Source of the DNA: Glandiceps talaboti
Taxonomy: Eukaryota > Hemichordata > Enteropneusta > Spengelidae
Direction: 5' to 3'
Assembly: GCF_964340395.1 (NCBI RefSeq)
Contig: NC_135554.1
Location: forward strand, 21,158,592 to 21,222,591
Length of the DNA: 64,000 bases
Within the stretch, counting starts at the first letter, position 1. Each line of letters begins with the position of its first letter. The notes under the pieces are model-generated. The model saw only the letters and a program-made list of their open reading frames with translations, did not search any database and had not been told where the DNA came from. This document shows positions 15,299-28,726 of the stretch, in pieces. The position numbers and the translations under genes were made by a program.

Positions 15299-16741
15299 TG
15301 AAACAACTCTCTTCAATATAAAAGCCATGAAAATGTTGTAACATGCTTATACATAACGCATTTTATGAAATTATTTCCATGTACACTGGAACTTGCAGCA
15401 CTAATCGTTTGTCATTTCACATTTTAAATGATATTAATGATCGCATAATTTGGCCTACTCTTTCTTTGTAGACTAGAGATAGAGCAAAATCCCACTGGTT
15501 TTTTTTCTATTATATTATTTTCGTTCGACGAACGGTGATCACCTGAAGTTCTAATTGGTCTACTTTGCCTTGTTTAGGCTGTCAATCATTTCCAATACTG
15601 CAACAGTGACAATATTATCTAGCTACTGAATATTGGTTTCACTGCATGAGTATAAATGCCTATCGAAATGAGAAGGCTTGTATATCTCTCTCTCTCTTTG
15701 TCAACTTCACGTTTCGCTCTTTCACAATTGAGCAAAAATGTATGCAGTGTTCGTGATCACGATGCAATTTTCTAAGAGAAGCTTATATTACTATGTGTGT
15801 CAGAACTCTCACAAATTCAAAATGGCTGCCAAACTAAACTAATGACTAATACTTAATATCAACAACAAGATCAACACCCTGCCGCCATGTTACATATTAC
15901 AATACAAAAGGACAAAGCTACAAAAACCTGTTTTGCATTTTTTTTAGTTACGACTGAAAATCAGTGCTCAGGTGTCTCATGTTCTCAAGTAAGAATTTGA
16001 ATACAGGTATGGCCTTTCACGTCAACGTTCTGATAGTGTGAATCTTCTTATATGAACATCCATTGTACATAACCGTTATGGTTAAGACTCTTTCCTCTAC
16101 AAAGAAATCATGGTTATTTTAAGGTTATCGCCTTAAGGCACTTTTGAGAATAAAATAACTAGATGAAAGTCATCCATTACATCTAAGAACACATATGATT
16201 AAGACTTTATTCCGTCGTTCTAATTCGAACAAAGAATTCCGGACATTATATAAATCTCCACTGAGAATATATTCATGATACCACGATTTCATTATAATTA
16301 AAAAGAAATATATTTCAAATGTCGCCTGTCTCTTAACCGAAATGTCTCAGCTCCTGGCTCATTCACAATATTAAATAAAGATATATCACTAAAGATGAGC
16401 GTAAATTATTGAATGTGAACTCCCTTCCTCTATTCTCTCTTCATAACGGATAACTATTCCTTTAGGGGTTAAATTAAAATGTAAGATTTTAATCGAGAGT
16501 TCCCCGTCGTAGTACGTCAATTACTAAGGAAACAGTTTTAACTATGGCGTCATACTTGATCAGAAAAGTGAATTTACTATCATTTTGCACGTACACACAA
16601 ATAATTGCCTCGAGACTAACTCTTGATTACATGTCAAAGTAAAACATTTTCATTTCTTATGAATGTCAAAATAGTCAAACTCACCAAGTCATACCTAATG
16701 AAATTGATCTATTGATCTTCTTCGCGATTAATAGTGTAGGG

Positions 16742-16754
16742 ATATATATATACG

Positions 16755-16786
<32 letters not shown>

Positions 16787-16888
16787 TGTATGTATGTATG
16801 TATGTATGTATGTATGTATGTATGTATGTATGTATGTGTGTGTGTCTGTGACTGTGTCTGTGTCTATATGCCTGTGTGTCTGTGTGAA

Positions 16889-16971
<83 letters not shown>

Positions 16972-16999
16972 ACACACATTTATATATATATATATACAC

Positions 17000-17091
<92 letters not shown>
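16742..17091. repeat. compound (TATG)n, (TG)n, (TA)n cluster
   Basis: TATG (16757-16837), imperfect TG/TCTG, TA (16893-16958), a short TATG/CACA segment, then TA (17003-17091). Confidence 0.95.
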
Positions 17092-17094
<3 letters not shown>

Positions 17095-17705
17095 GTTCCG
17101 AAATTCAGTAGGACCCTACGTAAGACATTCCAAATTGCTTTGAGTCTAGTTTGACATTGCTGCAAAGAAGTTCTCATGATGTAGGGATCACTTTTCCCGA
17201 GTAATCACACACCATCAAGAAGGTTCACTTAAGCGTGCATTGCCAAATTATACCAATTAACTTGTATCTGGCATGTCTATCTTTCACTGAGTCCATTCGT
17301 CCAACATTATCAACACTATTGAAAGACATGATGTACCTTCTCTCAAAAACTCACATTTGTCATGTACAATGAGATGCAATTAATGGTTAGTAATTATTCT
17401 TAAGACATATTGACCTAATTTCGCTGCGCTGCCCTCTATAATAATCACTTCGGCCCCGATGCTGAAACGAGATCTCGTAAATTACGTTTCTGAGCAAATC
17501 AATCGTATTGTGCAGGGTTTTAACAAGTGCATCATGGGAAACATGTAACCAGGATCTATACAGATGCCAGCATGATCTCACATGTGCATGAATATTCAAT
17601 TTTTTTAATACATGAATATTTAACCCTGTTATTTGTAGATAAAAGCTTGCTCATTTTTGCACCTGAAATTCATAATATGCAAGAATTCATTAATATTGAA
17701 ATTCA

Positions 17706-17757
17706 ATGGCAGCTGTTGACCAATATACCTTATGGCAGCTATTGACCAATATACCTT
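17706..17757 (+). repeat. 26-bp tandem duplication
   Basis: ATGGCAGCTGTTGACCAATA plus TACCTT, repeated at once with a single base change. Confidence 0.9.
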
Positions 17758-19183
17758 TTTTGAGTTATACAGAGAGGATTTACATTTACTTATCTATATG
17801 TTCAGTTTGTTTTCGTTAAGAAAATTATATACCCTGTCTTTTTAAATCCATTAATCTCTATAATGTAAGCATGACATAGTTATTGAGATGTTGGTTAATT
17901 ATTAGGACGATGAATCATCCGTTCAGCGTTGAGTAGTACATAACTGCGGGTTAATTAGACATTACAACAAAGAGACCACACTGTCTGACGAGAAAATTTA
18001 CATATTTTAAGCACACATTTATATTGGTTTACACACAGTGAGAAAGTGGGGGGGGGGGTATAAGAATACAATTGATGAGCATTTTGCGATCGTTGAAAGT
18101 GGCCAAAACACACTCTCACAAGTTTTTAAGACATGTTTTTTTTCGCTGACATAACTAAAATTAATACGTGTTGTACCGATGCCGCAAAGATGTCAGAAAT
18201 ATTAATATTACGACAATGCTGGAAAGAGGCCCGTGGTTTTACAACAACGCCAAAATGTAGTTTTGCATCATTAGTTTAACAGCAAAGCCTATCAGTGGGC
18301 ATGGGACATTTTATCATATTTTTTTCTTGGTTGATTACAGCATAACAATCAATCAAACATTTAAACATAACATGAATCTAACAATATCATTAAAATTACC
18401 AACGCGTTGGCAGATCAAAGGTGCAATTCAGCGATGGTTTTCTTAAAACCCGATGAATCACGTGTTGACTGTGTGGTTCAATAGACTATCATAACTCATA
18501 CTGTAAGACAGAATAATTTACTACATCTATAAATATATTCAAATCAAGTAATCCAGTTGTCTAATCAAGTCCCAAATATAACATAAACATATTTTTTTAA
18601 TATATCAAAGTCATTCTTCAAGACAGAAATATTGATATGTTAATCTCCCAGAACTTGACATTTCAACAAAAAAGTTATTATCATCACAAATAAATCAAAT
18701 ATATACCCATATGTAAACTGAATTTCTTCTGCAAGGGCAAATATGCAAGCCGTCTGAGTGGTGATCCAGAATACATCTTTGAATTGCACAATTGTGAGCT
18801 ACTATACTTGATATATCACTAATTGGTTATCATTCATGTGTTTTGAATGTTGTACAAAATTATATGACATTTGAAGCTTGTACTCCTAAGATATTGCCTA
18901 ATTACCAAAGTTGATTAAATATCATATTAAAAACAACATCAATTAAAAACTACATAATAAAGCTTAATAGGGGACGTGCGTTTTCTTATTGTTGTTGTGC
19001 ATACCCAATTATACGTAATGTGAAGTATGCATTCTTAAGATATAGCCTAATTAGCGAAAATCATTAATTATGCAATTGAGTTGTTATATTCACATAATTT
19101 GTAATTGTAATTACCATAACACGTGTTTGAAAGTGCATATTTTAGATATCGCGTAAACCATAGAGCGTGGAGGGTCTATGCGT

Positions 19184-19189
19184 AGACAG

Positions 19190-19275
<86 letters not shown>
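19184..19275. repeat. (CAGA)n microsatellite
   Basis: About 22 units with one CGGA variant. Confidence 0.94.
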
Positions 19276-19278
<3 letters not shown>

Positions 19279-20197
19279 TGTATGACATAAACCTATCTTA
19301 CGGAAGGTAAAAATTACTGTTATCTATACTATAGTATTTGTTACATTATCTCATATTCCCTCAGGCCATTCAGTGAATACAAACCCAATACACCTAAAAT
19401 TGAATCCACTAGGTGACTTGTGAAATCCATTTACAAGATTCTGTTATAGTCTATATACGTATCATAAAATGTGTTGTTGTTACAATCCTTGGTGTCCATA
19501 GCGGTGTTTGTACTAGTATTTACTAGTTTGCATTGCTCTGGATTAAGACAGACAGCTACACTTACAACTATGGAATGTAATCAACTGTGAGAGTCTCCTG
19601 GCTTATTTCAGAATTATAAAAATGCTTCCTCTGTGAATTGATGACGTCATCGATGAAATAATTTCACGCGCTCTCTGCTCTACTGCACGTAAATCATACT
19701 GTTCACAGCCTTAAATTGTACTCCACTCTACTGCAATATACTGTCACTTTATCCGTGTTAAACTTTAACAGATGCATTGTGCGATCGCAAACACATTGAT
19801 ATTTAGTCGAGAACATACGATAGCAGATCGAAACGTACATGCACACTATATAACGTGTTTGTAAGAGTTGAGTCTCTAAGATGCCACTCAAAACCAAACA
19901 CATCGATGTAGCAATAACACAGTTTGTCGTTTTACACAAGTAGAACACTTGAAATTCAGAGAACGTCTTGGAGTAGTTTCAAAATACTAAGGTAAATTTG
20001 TTTATCACAGCATACAATCTCAGACTATGTGAACTGGTTAATTTGATGCGCTCATTTTACGTCACAATTGTGCTGTGGTCATGACCTTTTCTAGATAGTG
20101 CATCATAAACGATTCAACACACACTGCGAATCATCGACCCACAACATATCACTGAATTCAAGCACAACACTATACACAGTGTGCAGAAACGCAATCA

Positions 20198-20228
<31 letters not shown>

Positions 20229-20254
20229 CATACATACATACATACATACATACA
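20198..20254. repeat. (CATA)n microsatellite
   Basis: About 14 perfect units. Confidence 0.94.
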
Positions 20255-20423
20255 TTTGTAGATGATACTCTAGCAAGTGTCACAGCTAAATATCTCAGTG
20301 ATATACTTAATATGTTCAAGACATTGTAAACATCAGTGTTTCATTTGGTATATTTTCTTGCCAATGTCACTTCTTGTGTACGGCTTAATAAATAAATATA
20401 TACACCCACACCCACCCACCCAA

Positions 20424-20546
20424 GTGTGTGTGTGTGTATGTATGTATGTATGTATGTATGTATGTATGTATGTATGTATGTATGTATGTATTTATTTATG
20501 TATGCATGTATGTATGTATGTATGTATGTATGTATGTATGTATGTA

Positions 20547-20598
<52 letters not shown>

Positions 20599-20604
20599 CG
20601 CGCG
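20424..20604. repeat. (TG)n (TATG)n (TG)n array
   Basis: TATG core with TTTA and CATG variants, flanked by TG, ending in a short CG run. Confidence 0.94.
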
Positions 20605-22221
20605 TTAGTTTTTGTGCGCCGAGGCATTCATAAGCTTACGTTTCAATGTTTATACTACATAGTAACATATCAACCAAAGACGACATCAAAAACAACGCAT
20701 CGCCATTACCTTTTAATAGTATCAACTTTCTGGCACATACCAACGTAGCTTAGATTTCATACCCTGCAATCAGTGCTACACTATCACGCAATGTATTTTG
20801 TGAATATAATTTTTGATAGATTGCAGTTTTAATTTTGTAGTGAATGTGAATGTATGCATATGTTTCAGATAGAATTCACTCGGCTGGTTAAACATTGCAA
20901 TATTGATTATATCAATTCGACTGTCAAATATGCATCACAGTTGCCGATAACATCGTCATTTTCAATTTCTTATATTAGTTTTCTGGAATCAGGGTTGTAC
21001 ATATGCGTATAGGTCAGTTATTCGATATCGAAATAGCTAATTGAAGTGGGACAGGTACACGATACGAGTGAATCCTCGCGTTTGTAGAGATGGGTAGAAT
21101 GTATACACACCGGTAGACTAACAATGCAAAGTATACCGAGGTTTCTTCTAAATGATTTGTATATATGGCTACAAACAATACAAGTGTCTTAGATACATAT
21201 TTGAACTGAATTCCTGAAACCTATTTGTTCAACGTCACTGTAGAGCATGAATATCCGTATCTACAACACCACTGCACAGAATACTTGAATCTATATGATT
21301 TACGATAAATAGTCGAGGGGGCTTTACTCAATGGCAATCACTAAAATGCACACATGATACATTATATTGGTTTCAAATAAGAACGACCATTACGTGAAAT
21401 GTCGTAGAGAATGCGATATGCTGCATATAAAAATATAAAAACAAATTGTTTCCGATAACATGACTGCAGAATATAGGGTAGATAGGTCAGGATTTTATTT
21501 TGATTTACATTTATTTTTTTCGACTCAAACGCAAGATACTCGTTGGTCACAATACTTCCGTATACAAGACAATTACGTGATTCAGATGTAGACAAACATA
21601 ATATGCAGCCTGTGCTGTTATAGGCTGAAATGACATCGGTTCTCTCTGGGATGTGATTAAATATAAGTAACCAAAGATACTTTGGCAAGAAAATCTACAG
21701 TGAAATAGAAGTAAATTGTCATAATTTTAAAATTTTATATTAACTGTTTAAACTGGGGTCGGTCGGGTAATCGCAAACACACTATTTATTTTACTTGGCC
21801 TTACTGTACACATTGTCATAGCTCCAATGTGTTTTCCCCGTAAGACAGACATAAAACCTGCAATATGGGGATGAAGGAACAAGGATTACCCAAAGGTGTC
21901 AAATGTGTGTCTACACTTTTATAATCATTAGCGTGTTTCCTCATGTCTATGTTCGTTACCAACGTCTATTCTCGGTCGAATCTTGCGATCGATATTGATA
22001 ACGACAATTCTTTGTATGTAGCTGCAAACCTTTTGTTGAAATAACCACTTGTTCTCACCACGTTTTTTATCTTGCATCAAAGACAAATGTTTTGCTATTT
22101 ACTAACGGAGCCGGTGACTTTTATCTTGCCGACGAGCTTGTGCGGTGAAGGGGTCAATTTTTGAAACAAAATGTAGAAGTAGGGTAGAAGTAGGGTAGGT
22201 ATTTTTAGAAAAATATCCTAT

Positions 22222-22302
22222 ATGGATATTTTCCATCAAATTGATAAGATAGTAATATCAAAATTTGATACCATGAAATGGCTCTCTGATTTCCCGGGGA
22301 AG
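22222..22302 (+). other. weak candidate exon ending at a donor
   Basis: The frame [27 protein letters not shown] ends exactly at CGGGGAAG/GTGAGG, a good donor, just before a long (TA)n array. No acceptor or partner was found, so it may be chance. Confidence 0.15.
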
Positions 22303-22313
22303 GTGAGGTCTAC

Positions 22314-22557
<244 letters not shown>

Positions 22558-23898
22558 GTGGGTGTGTGTTGTTCTTAAATAGAAAAACATGTTAGATTGA
22601 TTTTATTTAGTGTTTGTGTAAAGCTATAGTTATGTGGAACAACACGTAAAAATTGACTGCATTTGTTCTCTGACATATGATATGTACATGCAATTTATAT
22701 TATTTATTCTATTGATCATCCGATGCATTAGGAATGTCAACCATGACAATTTTTCACTGCTATTTAAAAGAATCAATGTTGGTGTAATTTCATCATCTGT
22801 CTCACTCGAACTCACAGTTTGTGGGAAATTGATGATGATAATGACATGATATTTGAAGAAAGAGATGAGAAAATGCCTTTGAAAATGAAGTAAATATGGA
22901 ACTAAACAATGTATATGTACAAAGATCTCGCTTAATTATGCAGATAATTAGTTTATCACATGGCGTCTAATGTGTAGCCAGATACAAGGATGAAAACATC
23001 GATCAGTGATGTTGCTTCCTGGGGATTTTTCCTAATATTTCTGAGGCATGATTTATTTGAGGAAAGGGTATCAAAAGTAATTATATTCATGAACAAATCT
23101 ATTAAATGCCATTCATATACAGATGTAAGAAACTATCTAATACGGCCATGAATATGCCCTCAATGATGATACGTGTGTTTTAAGATGGGGAGGGGAAGAT
23201 TCGTTTTTTGACAAAATGTCTTGTTTTTTATCATTGTGATATCTCTAGTTTTGGTCATATAATCTGGGGTGGTACTTCAGAACTGAAAAGCTATGTTCTC
23301 CCTTTTCTTCTTTGCAATACTACTGAATGACCCTTATGGAACAAAACGAATAGGATGTGGTGTGCGCATGTACTGTTTCGTCGGTCTGTTAAAAATGAGC
23401 AGCAGCACCCCAAACTAGGGTAATAATTTTGAATATGTACCGTTATTTGTAACTAATCCTTAATTAGCAACCCAAGCAATAATCCCAGCGTAATGCAGGA
23501 TGTAAAAATAGGCATTGTATGTTGGATTGGACAAGGCGAGTTCACAACACATATGAATTGATTTAACTTTGTAAAATACGACACGTTGATTGCACACAAT
23601 TCTGCGGGCGTTCGTTATCAAGTATACATCAAATTATAAAAGCAATTACTGAACAACATAACGTAGAGTGATAATTATTAACGGTCGCATTAAAAGACAA
23701 CCGGGCTGTCACTTCCTTTTGTGTTGTCACTTACCGACAGACATACCAATTTATTTTGCCGTAACCCTATCACCTGTACTCTATCTTTGTTTATCTCTTG
23801 GACGTGTGATGATTGTAATTATTAGATGATGTGATAGATTCGTTTGCCTGTTACTTGGCAGATGGATTGATTGTTTGTTTGCTTAGTTGGTAGAATAG

Positions 23899-24122
23899 TT
23901 GATTGATTGATTGATTGATTAATTAATTGACTGACTGACTGACTGACTGACTACTGGTTGGTTGGTTGGTTGGTTGGTTGGTTGGTTGGTTGGTTGGTTG
24001 ACTGACTGACTGACTGACTGACTGACTGACTGACTGACTGGTTGGTTGGTCGGTCGGTCGGTCGGTCGGTCGGTCGATCGATCGATCGATCGATTGATTG
24101 ATTGGCAAACACTTAGCCAGCC

Positions 24123-24157
<35 letters not shown>

Positions 24158-24168
24158 GGCAGACAGGT
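23899..24168. repeat. compound tetranucleotide array with blocks one base apart
   Basis: Successive blocks on the plus strand: (GATT)n, (GACT)n, (GGTT)n, (GACT)n, (GGTT)n, (GGTC)n, (GATC)n, (GATT)n, a 20-bp gap, then (ACAG)n. Each neighbour differs from the last by one or two bases per unit. Confidence 0.92.
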
Positions 24169-25911
24169 CTATCATGTGTACTGATCCATGCTGTCATGTA
24201 CTACGACATTTTATATTATATGAAAGAGCTGACATCTCAAGTAAATATGTCCTTGGCATTGTCATAACATCTAAGCTTCCTCTCACCAGTTATATGTGCT
24301 TCTTCTAAACATATGTAACTTGCCGTTGCTTGCCATCGTCTAAACCTGTTCTGCTTGCTCTAGCGGATTATCTTCATATTAAACAGGTGGTATTTTGATA
24401 TCAGACGTTTCGTTGTTGTATTCGGTGGATTTCGATTCAGGGATTTCTTATCATTTGTGTATTCACCGTTAGAATTGTTCATGGCTAGATCGAAAACCAG
24501 ACAAAAATAACCGTCTACACTAGCAGACGAGGTATTTAACGATCAGTTGCAAAGATGAATGCGCTGATTTCCATATGTGATTCTGTTCTTTACAGAACAT
24601 CAATACCCAATTTATTATTTCGTTTTCAATTGAAATTGGATGGTTGAATTCTATGCTCTTTTTGTTGAAATTTCTCTCTGATATCGTTTATTAAGACAAC
24701 CAGGCACTGCTACGCAATATTGTTGACAATATTGTTACCTTTTCCAGAGAATCACAATTATGTCAGTGCAATTTGTATTGATTCATATCGAATTGAAAGG
24801 TCGGCTGAGCTTCAAACAGACGGTACAGAAACATGCACCTTTTATTGTGTTTACCATGTTTATGATATTTCATTGTTTATTGACGTTTATTTTCATACAT
24901 TTTATTAGAATGGTTACCATTATTTATGTATTGATCATAATGATTGATAATGTATTTTCTGTCTCATTCTTCTCATTTATGCTACATCTGATACAATTGA
25001 TATAGGACAGTGTGTAATAAGTAAATGGACTATTTTTGTGAAATCATTTTTACTATGATAATTACCATCATTCTTTTTAGGTACATTTTAATATATTGTC
25101 CACCCATATCGCTTTACGATGAACGTAGAGTTGCTCAGTACAGTAAACTGAAGAAAAAATGTATGAATTTCAACACAAATGTTTTTCATAGCGATGATTT
25201 ACTCCTGTATAGATACGAATGTTCCACTGATTCTAGTAGATTATTAATGCAATCAAACAAATACCTGTAAATAATAACGATTAGACAACTCATGTAAAAC
25301 ATATGCGTATATGAAAACGGGTTGGATTTACAGACGAACACAGCTTGTCATGTGACCACGAGTAATCGTTGACGTCACGTGCACTGACCCCTCACTATCT
25401 TATATTCCTTTCACTGTGTATTCCCCAGTGTTTAGCTTGTAAAATCGATAGGTGATCTTTATCAGTGCCGGCTGAAGAGGCAAGATAGTGTAATATAGAT
25501 GTCGCGATAACACATGGTAATGTTCTTTTATTGACTTTACACACCAGGTCTCAATAAACGTCATGCTTGGCCTGCAGCTTTCATTTCTTGGTGAAACCAT
25601 CTGATTCACACAAATTCACACAAACCTTAGATAATTCTTAATTTACTGGAATAACAACATTTACGATCCAGCTTACAATCTTCTTGCAATGCTGAAGGTT
25701 GTGAGGTTTAACCACTCGCTATACGGTATCCCCTACAGACATAAATACACTCAGGTTATTTTGATATGGTGGAGCGTATCAAATCAAAGCCATACTGTCA
25801 TAAACATCTCTCTCTGTAAATAATTCACATCCTCTGGTGATCGGTATCTGATACACTGGATCAATAAGTAGATTTTCAACTTTATATATCATAATAGGAA
25901 TTCATCTAGCG

Positions 25912-25914
<3 letters not shown>

Positions 25915-26000
<86 letters not shown>
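25915..26000. repeat. (TA)n microsatellite
   Basis: About 42 perfect units. Confidence 0.95.
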
Positions 26001-26003
<3 letters not shown>

Positions 26004-27833
26004 TATTATATATGACTTTATTGCTTTTATGGTTTTCACCCATATTGAATAATTGTTCTCCTGTGCGAAGAAGAATTTGCACCTCTGATATCTGAAATAA
26101 AAGCAGTCTGATACAAGTATGAAATGGAGCGTTTAATTACGGTGGAGCCGGGGCAAATCTATTATACAAAATGCCCTAGAGTTTAATACGCGTGGTGCAT
26201 TTCAATGGAGGAAACTTTCAAGTACAACGTGCCTTTAAATGTGAAAATTCACAATGCATTACTGTACCTTAATACATGGAAACCATTTTTGAAATCTAGA
26301 ATACTCGCCCATTGCTTTAAAATAATGTTATTAGTCTAAGATGTTTTCAATGGGCTCAAGCTAAGTTTAGACCATTTGGGGCGTAATTGTAATGTCTTGC
26401 TGCAAATGTAAGAGGTACTTAACTTAAGTCTTGCAGTTTTTGAGGCGTACTGAAACAGACATTCACTTGCCTTTGAATGTACTCAGACCTGTATTAATAT
26501 ATAACTTTAAAATGATTCGATGACGTAATTTATTACAAGTATGAATAATGTCGAGGAAATTCCTAGTATGCAATAAACTGTTAACAATTCCAGATAACAA
26601 CTGGAGTGCCATAGAAGGCTTGCATCGGCATGAAAGTTATTCTACAATATGTAAATATTGTTATTTAAATAAAAACTTATAAACTCAGCTTGTGCCAATT
26701 TAACGTTATGAAAACGGTCGTTTAATCTTACATGACAATTTGCATAATATTTATCCCATCATTCAAAAGTCGTATCCCTAAAAATCAATTTGTCATACCT
26801 ATAACTCTAGTAATTGAATTCTACTTGCAATTTCCGGTTGTAATGCCTGGCCATACCATCATTACAATATTTCCTTTTATCAAGATTAATAGAGTTCTGA
26901 CGATAAAGGACATATATGCAAATACAATGAATGATATCTAATAATCACTCCTGTAAAAGCAAAAAACACAATGGGTTTTAGACATTCAAATGCCTTTTAA
27001 TGAAATGTACGTCAGTTCAGGGGCGAGATCAATAGTTCAATGTAGGATAAACAAACTACATTTAAGCCTCAGACCCCTCACACCTTCTGACTAAAGTGGC
27101 CAAAATTGTTTCAGACATAAAATCAGTTTCAAATCTGTGTAGTGGTATCTCGGACCTCTATAGAGAAGGTCTGAGGAAATATGTAGTGCTATAAATACAT
27201 ATATTTGTATTTAAGGGTACAAAACAGATTCCATTAAAAGTAAAATTGATTTTGTAGGATGAGAATTAAAATTGCTCAAACCCATCCATCCCAACCTCAC
27301 CCCCAAAAGTAAAAGAATTATGCTTTTTTATCCTACACTTAACTATTGATTTTATCCCTTAGTGGATGTGGCCGCTAGCAACACAGTTTCACGTAACCGT
27401 ACAGATAGATATGGGACTAACATATTCGCTGTTAGTATCGTAACGATCTTTTAACAATAACATGATCAATGCTCTGTTTTCATTTCCGTCCAGGCTTGTA
27501 TATGTCGATCAGTATGTAAACAGTGTGTGATATGGATATATGAAATGAAATCTTCGGCTACGAACAAGGAGGTGAAATTCGCTATCAATTGTTAGTAAAT
27601 AAAGTAACTTAACTTGTTCTGAGAAACTGAGACACACAAAAAACCCTGTAATTCATAGTTCATAATTGTGTGTCGGCGATAATGTAACAGAGGGTTTAAA
27701 AAAAAACACCTTATAATAGGAATACAGCAGAATATCGTAATCATAAAACACAGAATTTCTTATTTGCATACTTCTAGGAAAAACAACCTTCCTTGGAAAA
27801 ATTAAATCGAAAAGACTTCAATGTCAGGTGAAC

Positions 27834-27930
27834 TCTGTTGGGCAGGTGGAGCCTGATAACGCCATTGGACAAGATGTTAGATAAGTCTGATAACTCTGTT
27901 GGACAGGATGCTAGATGGAGTTTGATAACT
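27834..27930 (+). repeat. three degenerate units of about 35 bp
   Basis: Units run from TCTGTTGGACAGGATGCTAG or a variant to GATAAC. It lies about 400 bp upstream of the cysteine-rich protein exon. Confidence 0.55.
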
Positions 27931-28314
27931 AATACGGTTGACATGCTGTCCATATGCTGCTTAATATGTGACCACAATTCTTATCAATATTTTGTCTTCT
28001 GTTGGCATTATTTTAATTAGTCATGATCGCGTAATATTCAGCTTGAATTACAATGAACGTTTGGGCATTGTTAACTTGATCCATAGAACAGTTTAAACGT
28101 GCGTGCCTGCTGTGAATCTTCTCTTTACCTCTAAACTTATGGTCGGACGAATCTAATAAGTAAGGTAAAAATTAACTAGATTTTTCATAGGGTTAATAAG
28201 TATTTTGATATGTTGGTTAGCCTTTCCGCTAGGTCAACAATTGCCTGAATTGGTTGACTCGTGCATGTTTGTATATTGTCCCTATAGTTGTTTGTCCATA
28301 TATGATTGATAGTA

Positions 28315-28336
28315 TCATTATCTCGTTTCTTTGCAG
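28315..28336 (+). other. 3' splice site of the cysteine-rich protein gene
   Basis: A pyrimidine-rich tract ending TTTGCAG touches the start codon. The joining exon must be upstream and untranslated. The donor at 4771 is one distant candidate; no nearer strong donor stood out. Confidence 0.5.
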
Positions 28337-28726
28337 ATGGATATCAAAGCATTAATAGTTGTGATCAGTGCTCTGTACCTTGTAACTTTGTGTGTGGTTA
28401 CGGGACAGGAGACAGAAGACGAAGTCATTAAAGCACGGCCAACAACAAAACCCCCTCCTCCTCTGAACAATCAAGCAATGTTGTGTGAAAGAAAGTCAGA
28501 TGCAGCCTGCAAATGTGGATTCCCAGATTGCCAAATGAAAGTATGCAAATGGGTAAAATATGACGACAAGCCGCGTTCTCGATGTCTTTGTCAACAAAGA
28601 TCGTGCACGTATCGGGGTCAACCATCATCTGTTACGCACAAACCTTCAGGATTTACTGTTCTGACTGCGAAATATATTGTAATGCCCGTGACTTTTTGCA
28701 TAAGTCTATATTTCCTTACGTTTTAA
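28337..28726 (+). CDS. small cysteine-rich secreted or GPI-anchored protein, family unknown
   Basis: 129 residues. The ATG directly follows a textbook acceptor (TCTCGTTTCTTTGCAG), so the 5' UTR lies in an upstream exon not located here. Residues 1-24 (MDIKALIVVISALYLVTLCV, then VTGQ) form a signal peptide. Residues 25-45 are a Pro/Thr-rich linker (RPTTKPPPPL). Residues 50-90 hold eight cysteines in the order C-x7-C-x-C-x4-C-x4-C-x12-C-x-C-x4-C, which would make four disulfides. After a Ser/Thr/Pro stretch, residues 106-129 are hydrophobic and run to the stop with no basic cytoplasmic tail, typical of a GPI-anchor signal. The cysteine pattern matches no family I can name. No close AATAAA follows; ATTAAA at 29223-29228 is possible. 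Confidence 0.62.
   Translation: MDIKALIVVISALYLVTLCVVTGQETEDEVIKARPTTKPPPPLNNQAMLCERKSDAACKCGFPDCQMKVCKWVKYDDKPRSRCLCQQRSCTYRGQPSSVTHKPSGFTVLTAKYIVMPVTFCISLYFLTF

Larger units (their letters stand above)
24169..28314. other. no gene recognised; probably upstream or intron of the cysteine-rich protein gene
   Basis: Contains the (TA)n array at 25.9 kb and the degenerate 35-bp units at 27.8 kb. No partner 5' exon identified. Confidence 0.4.
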
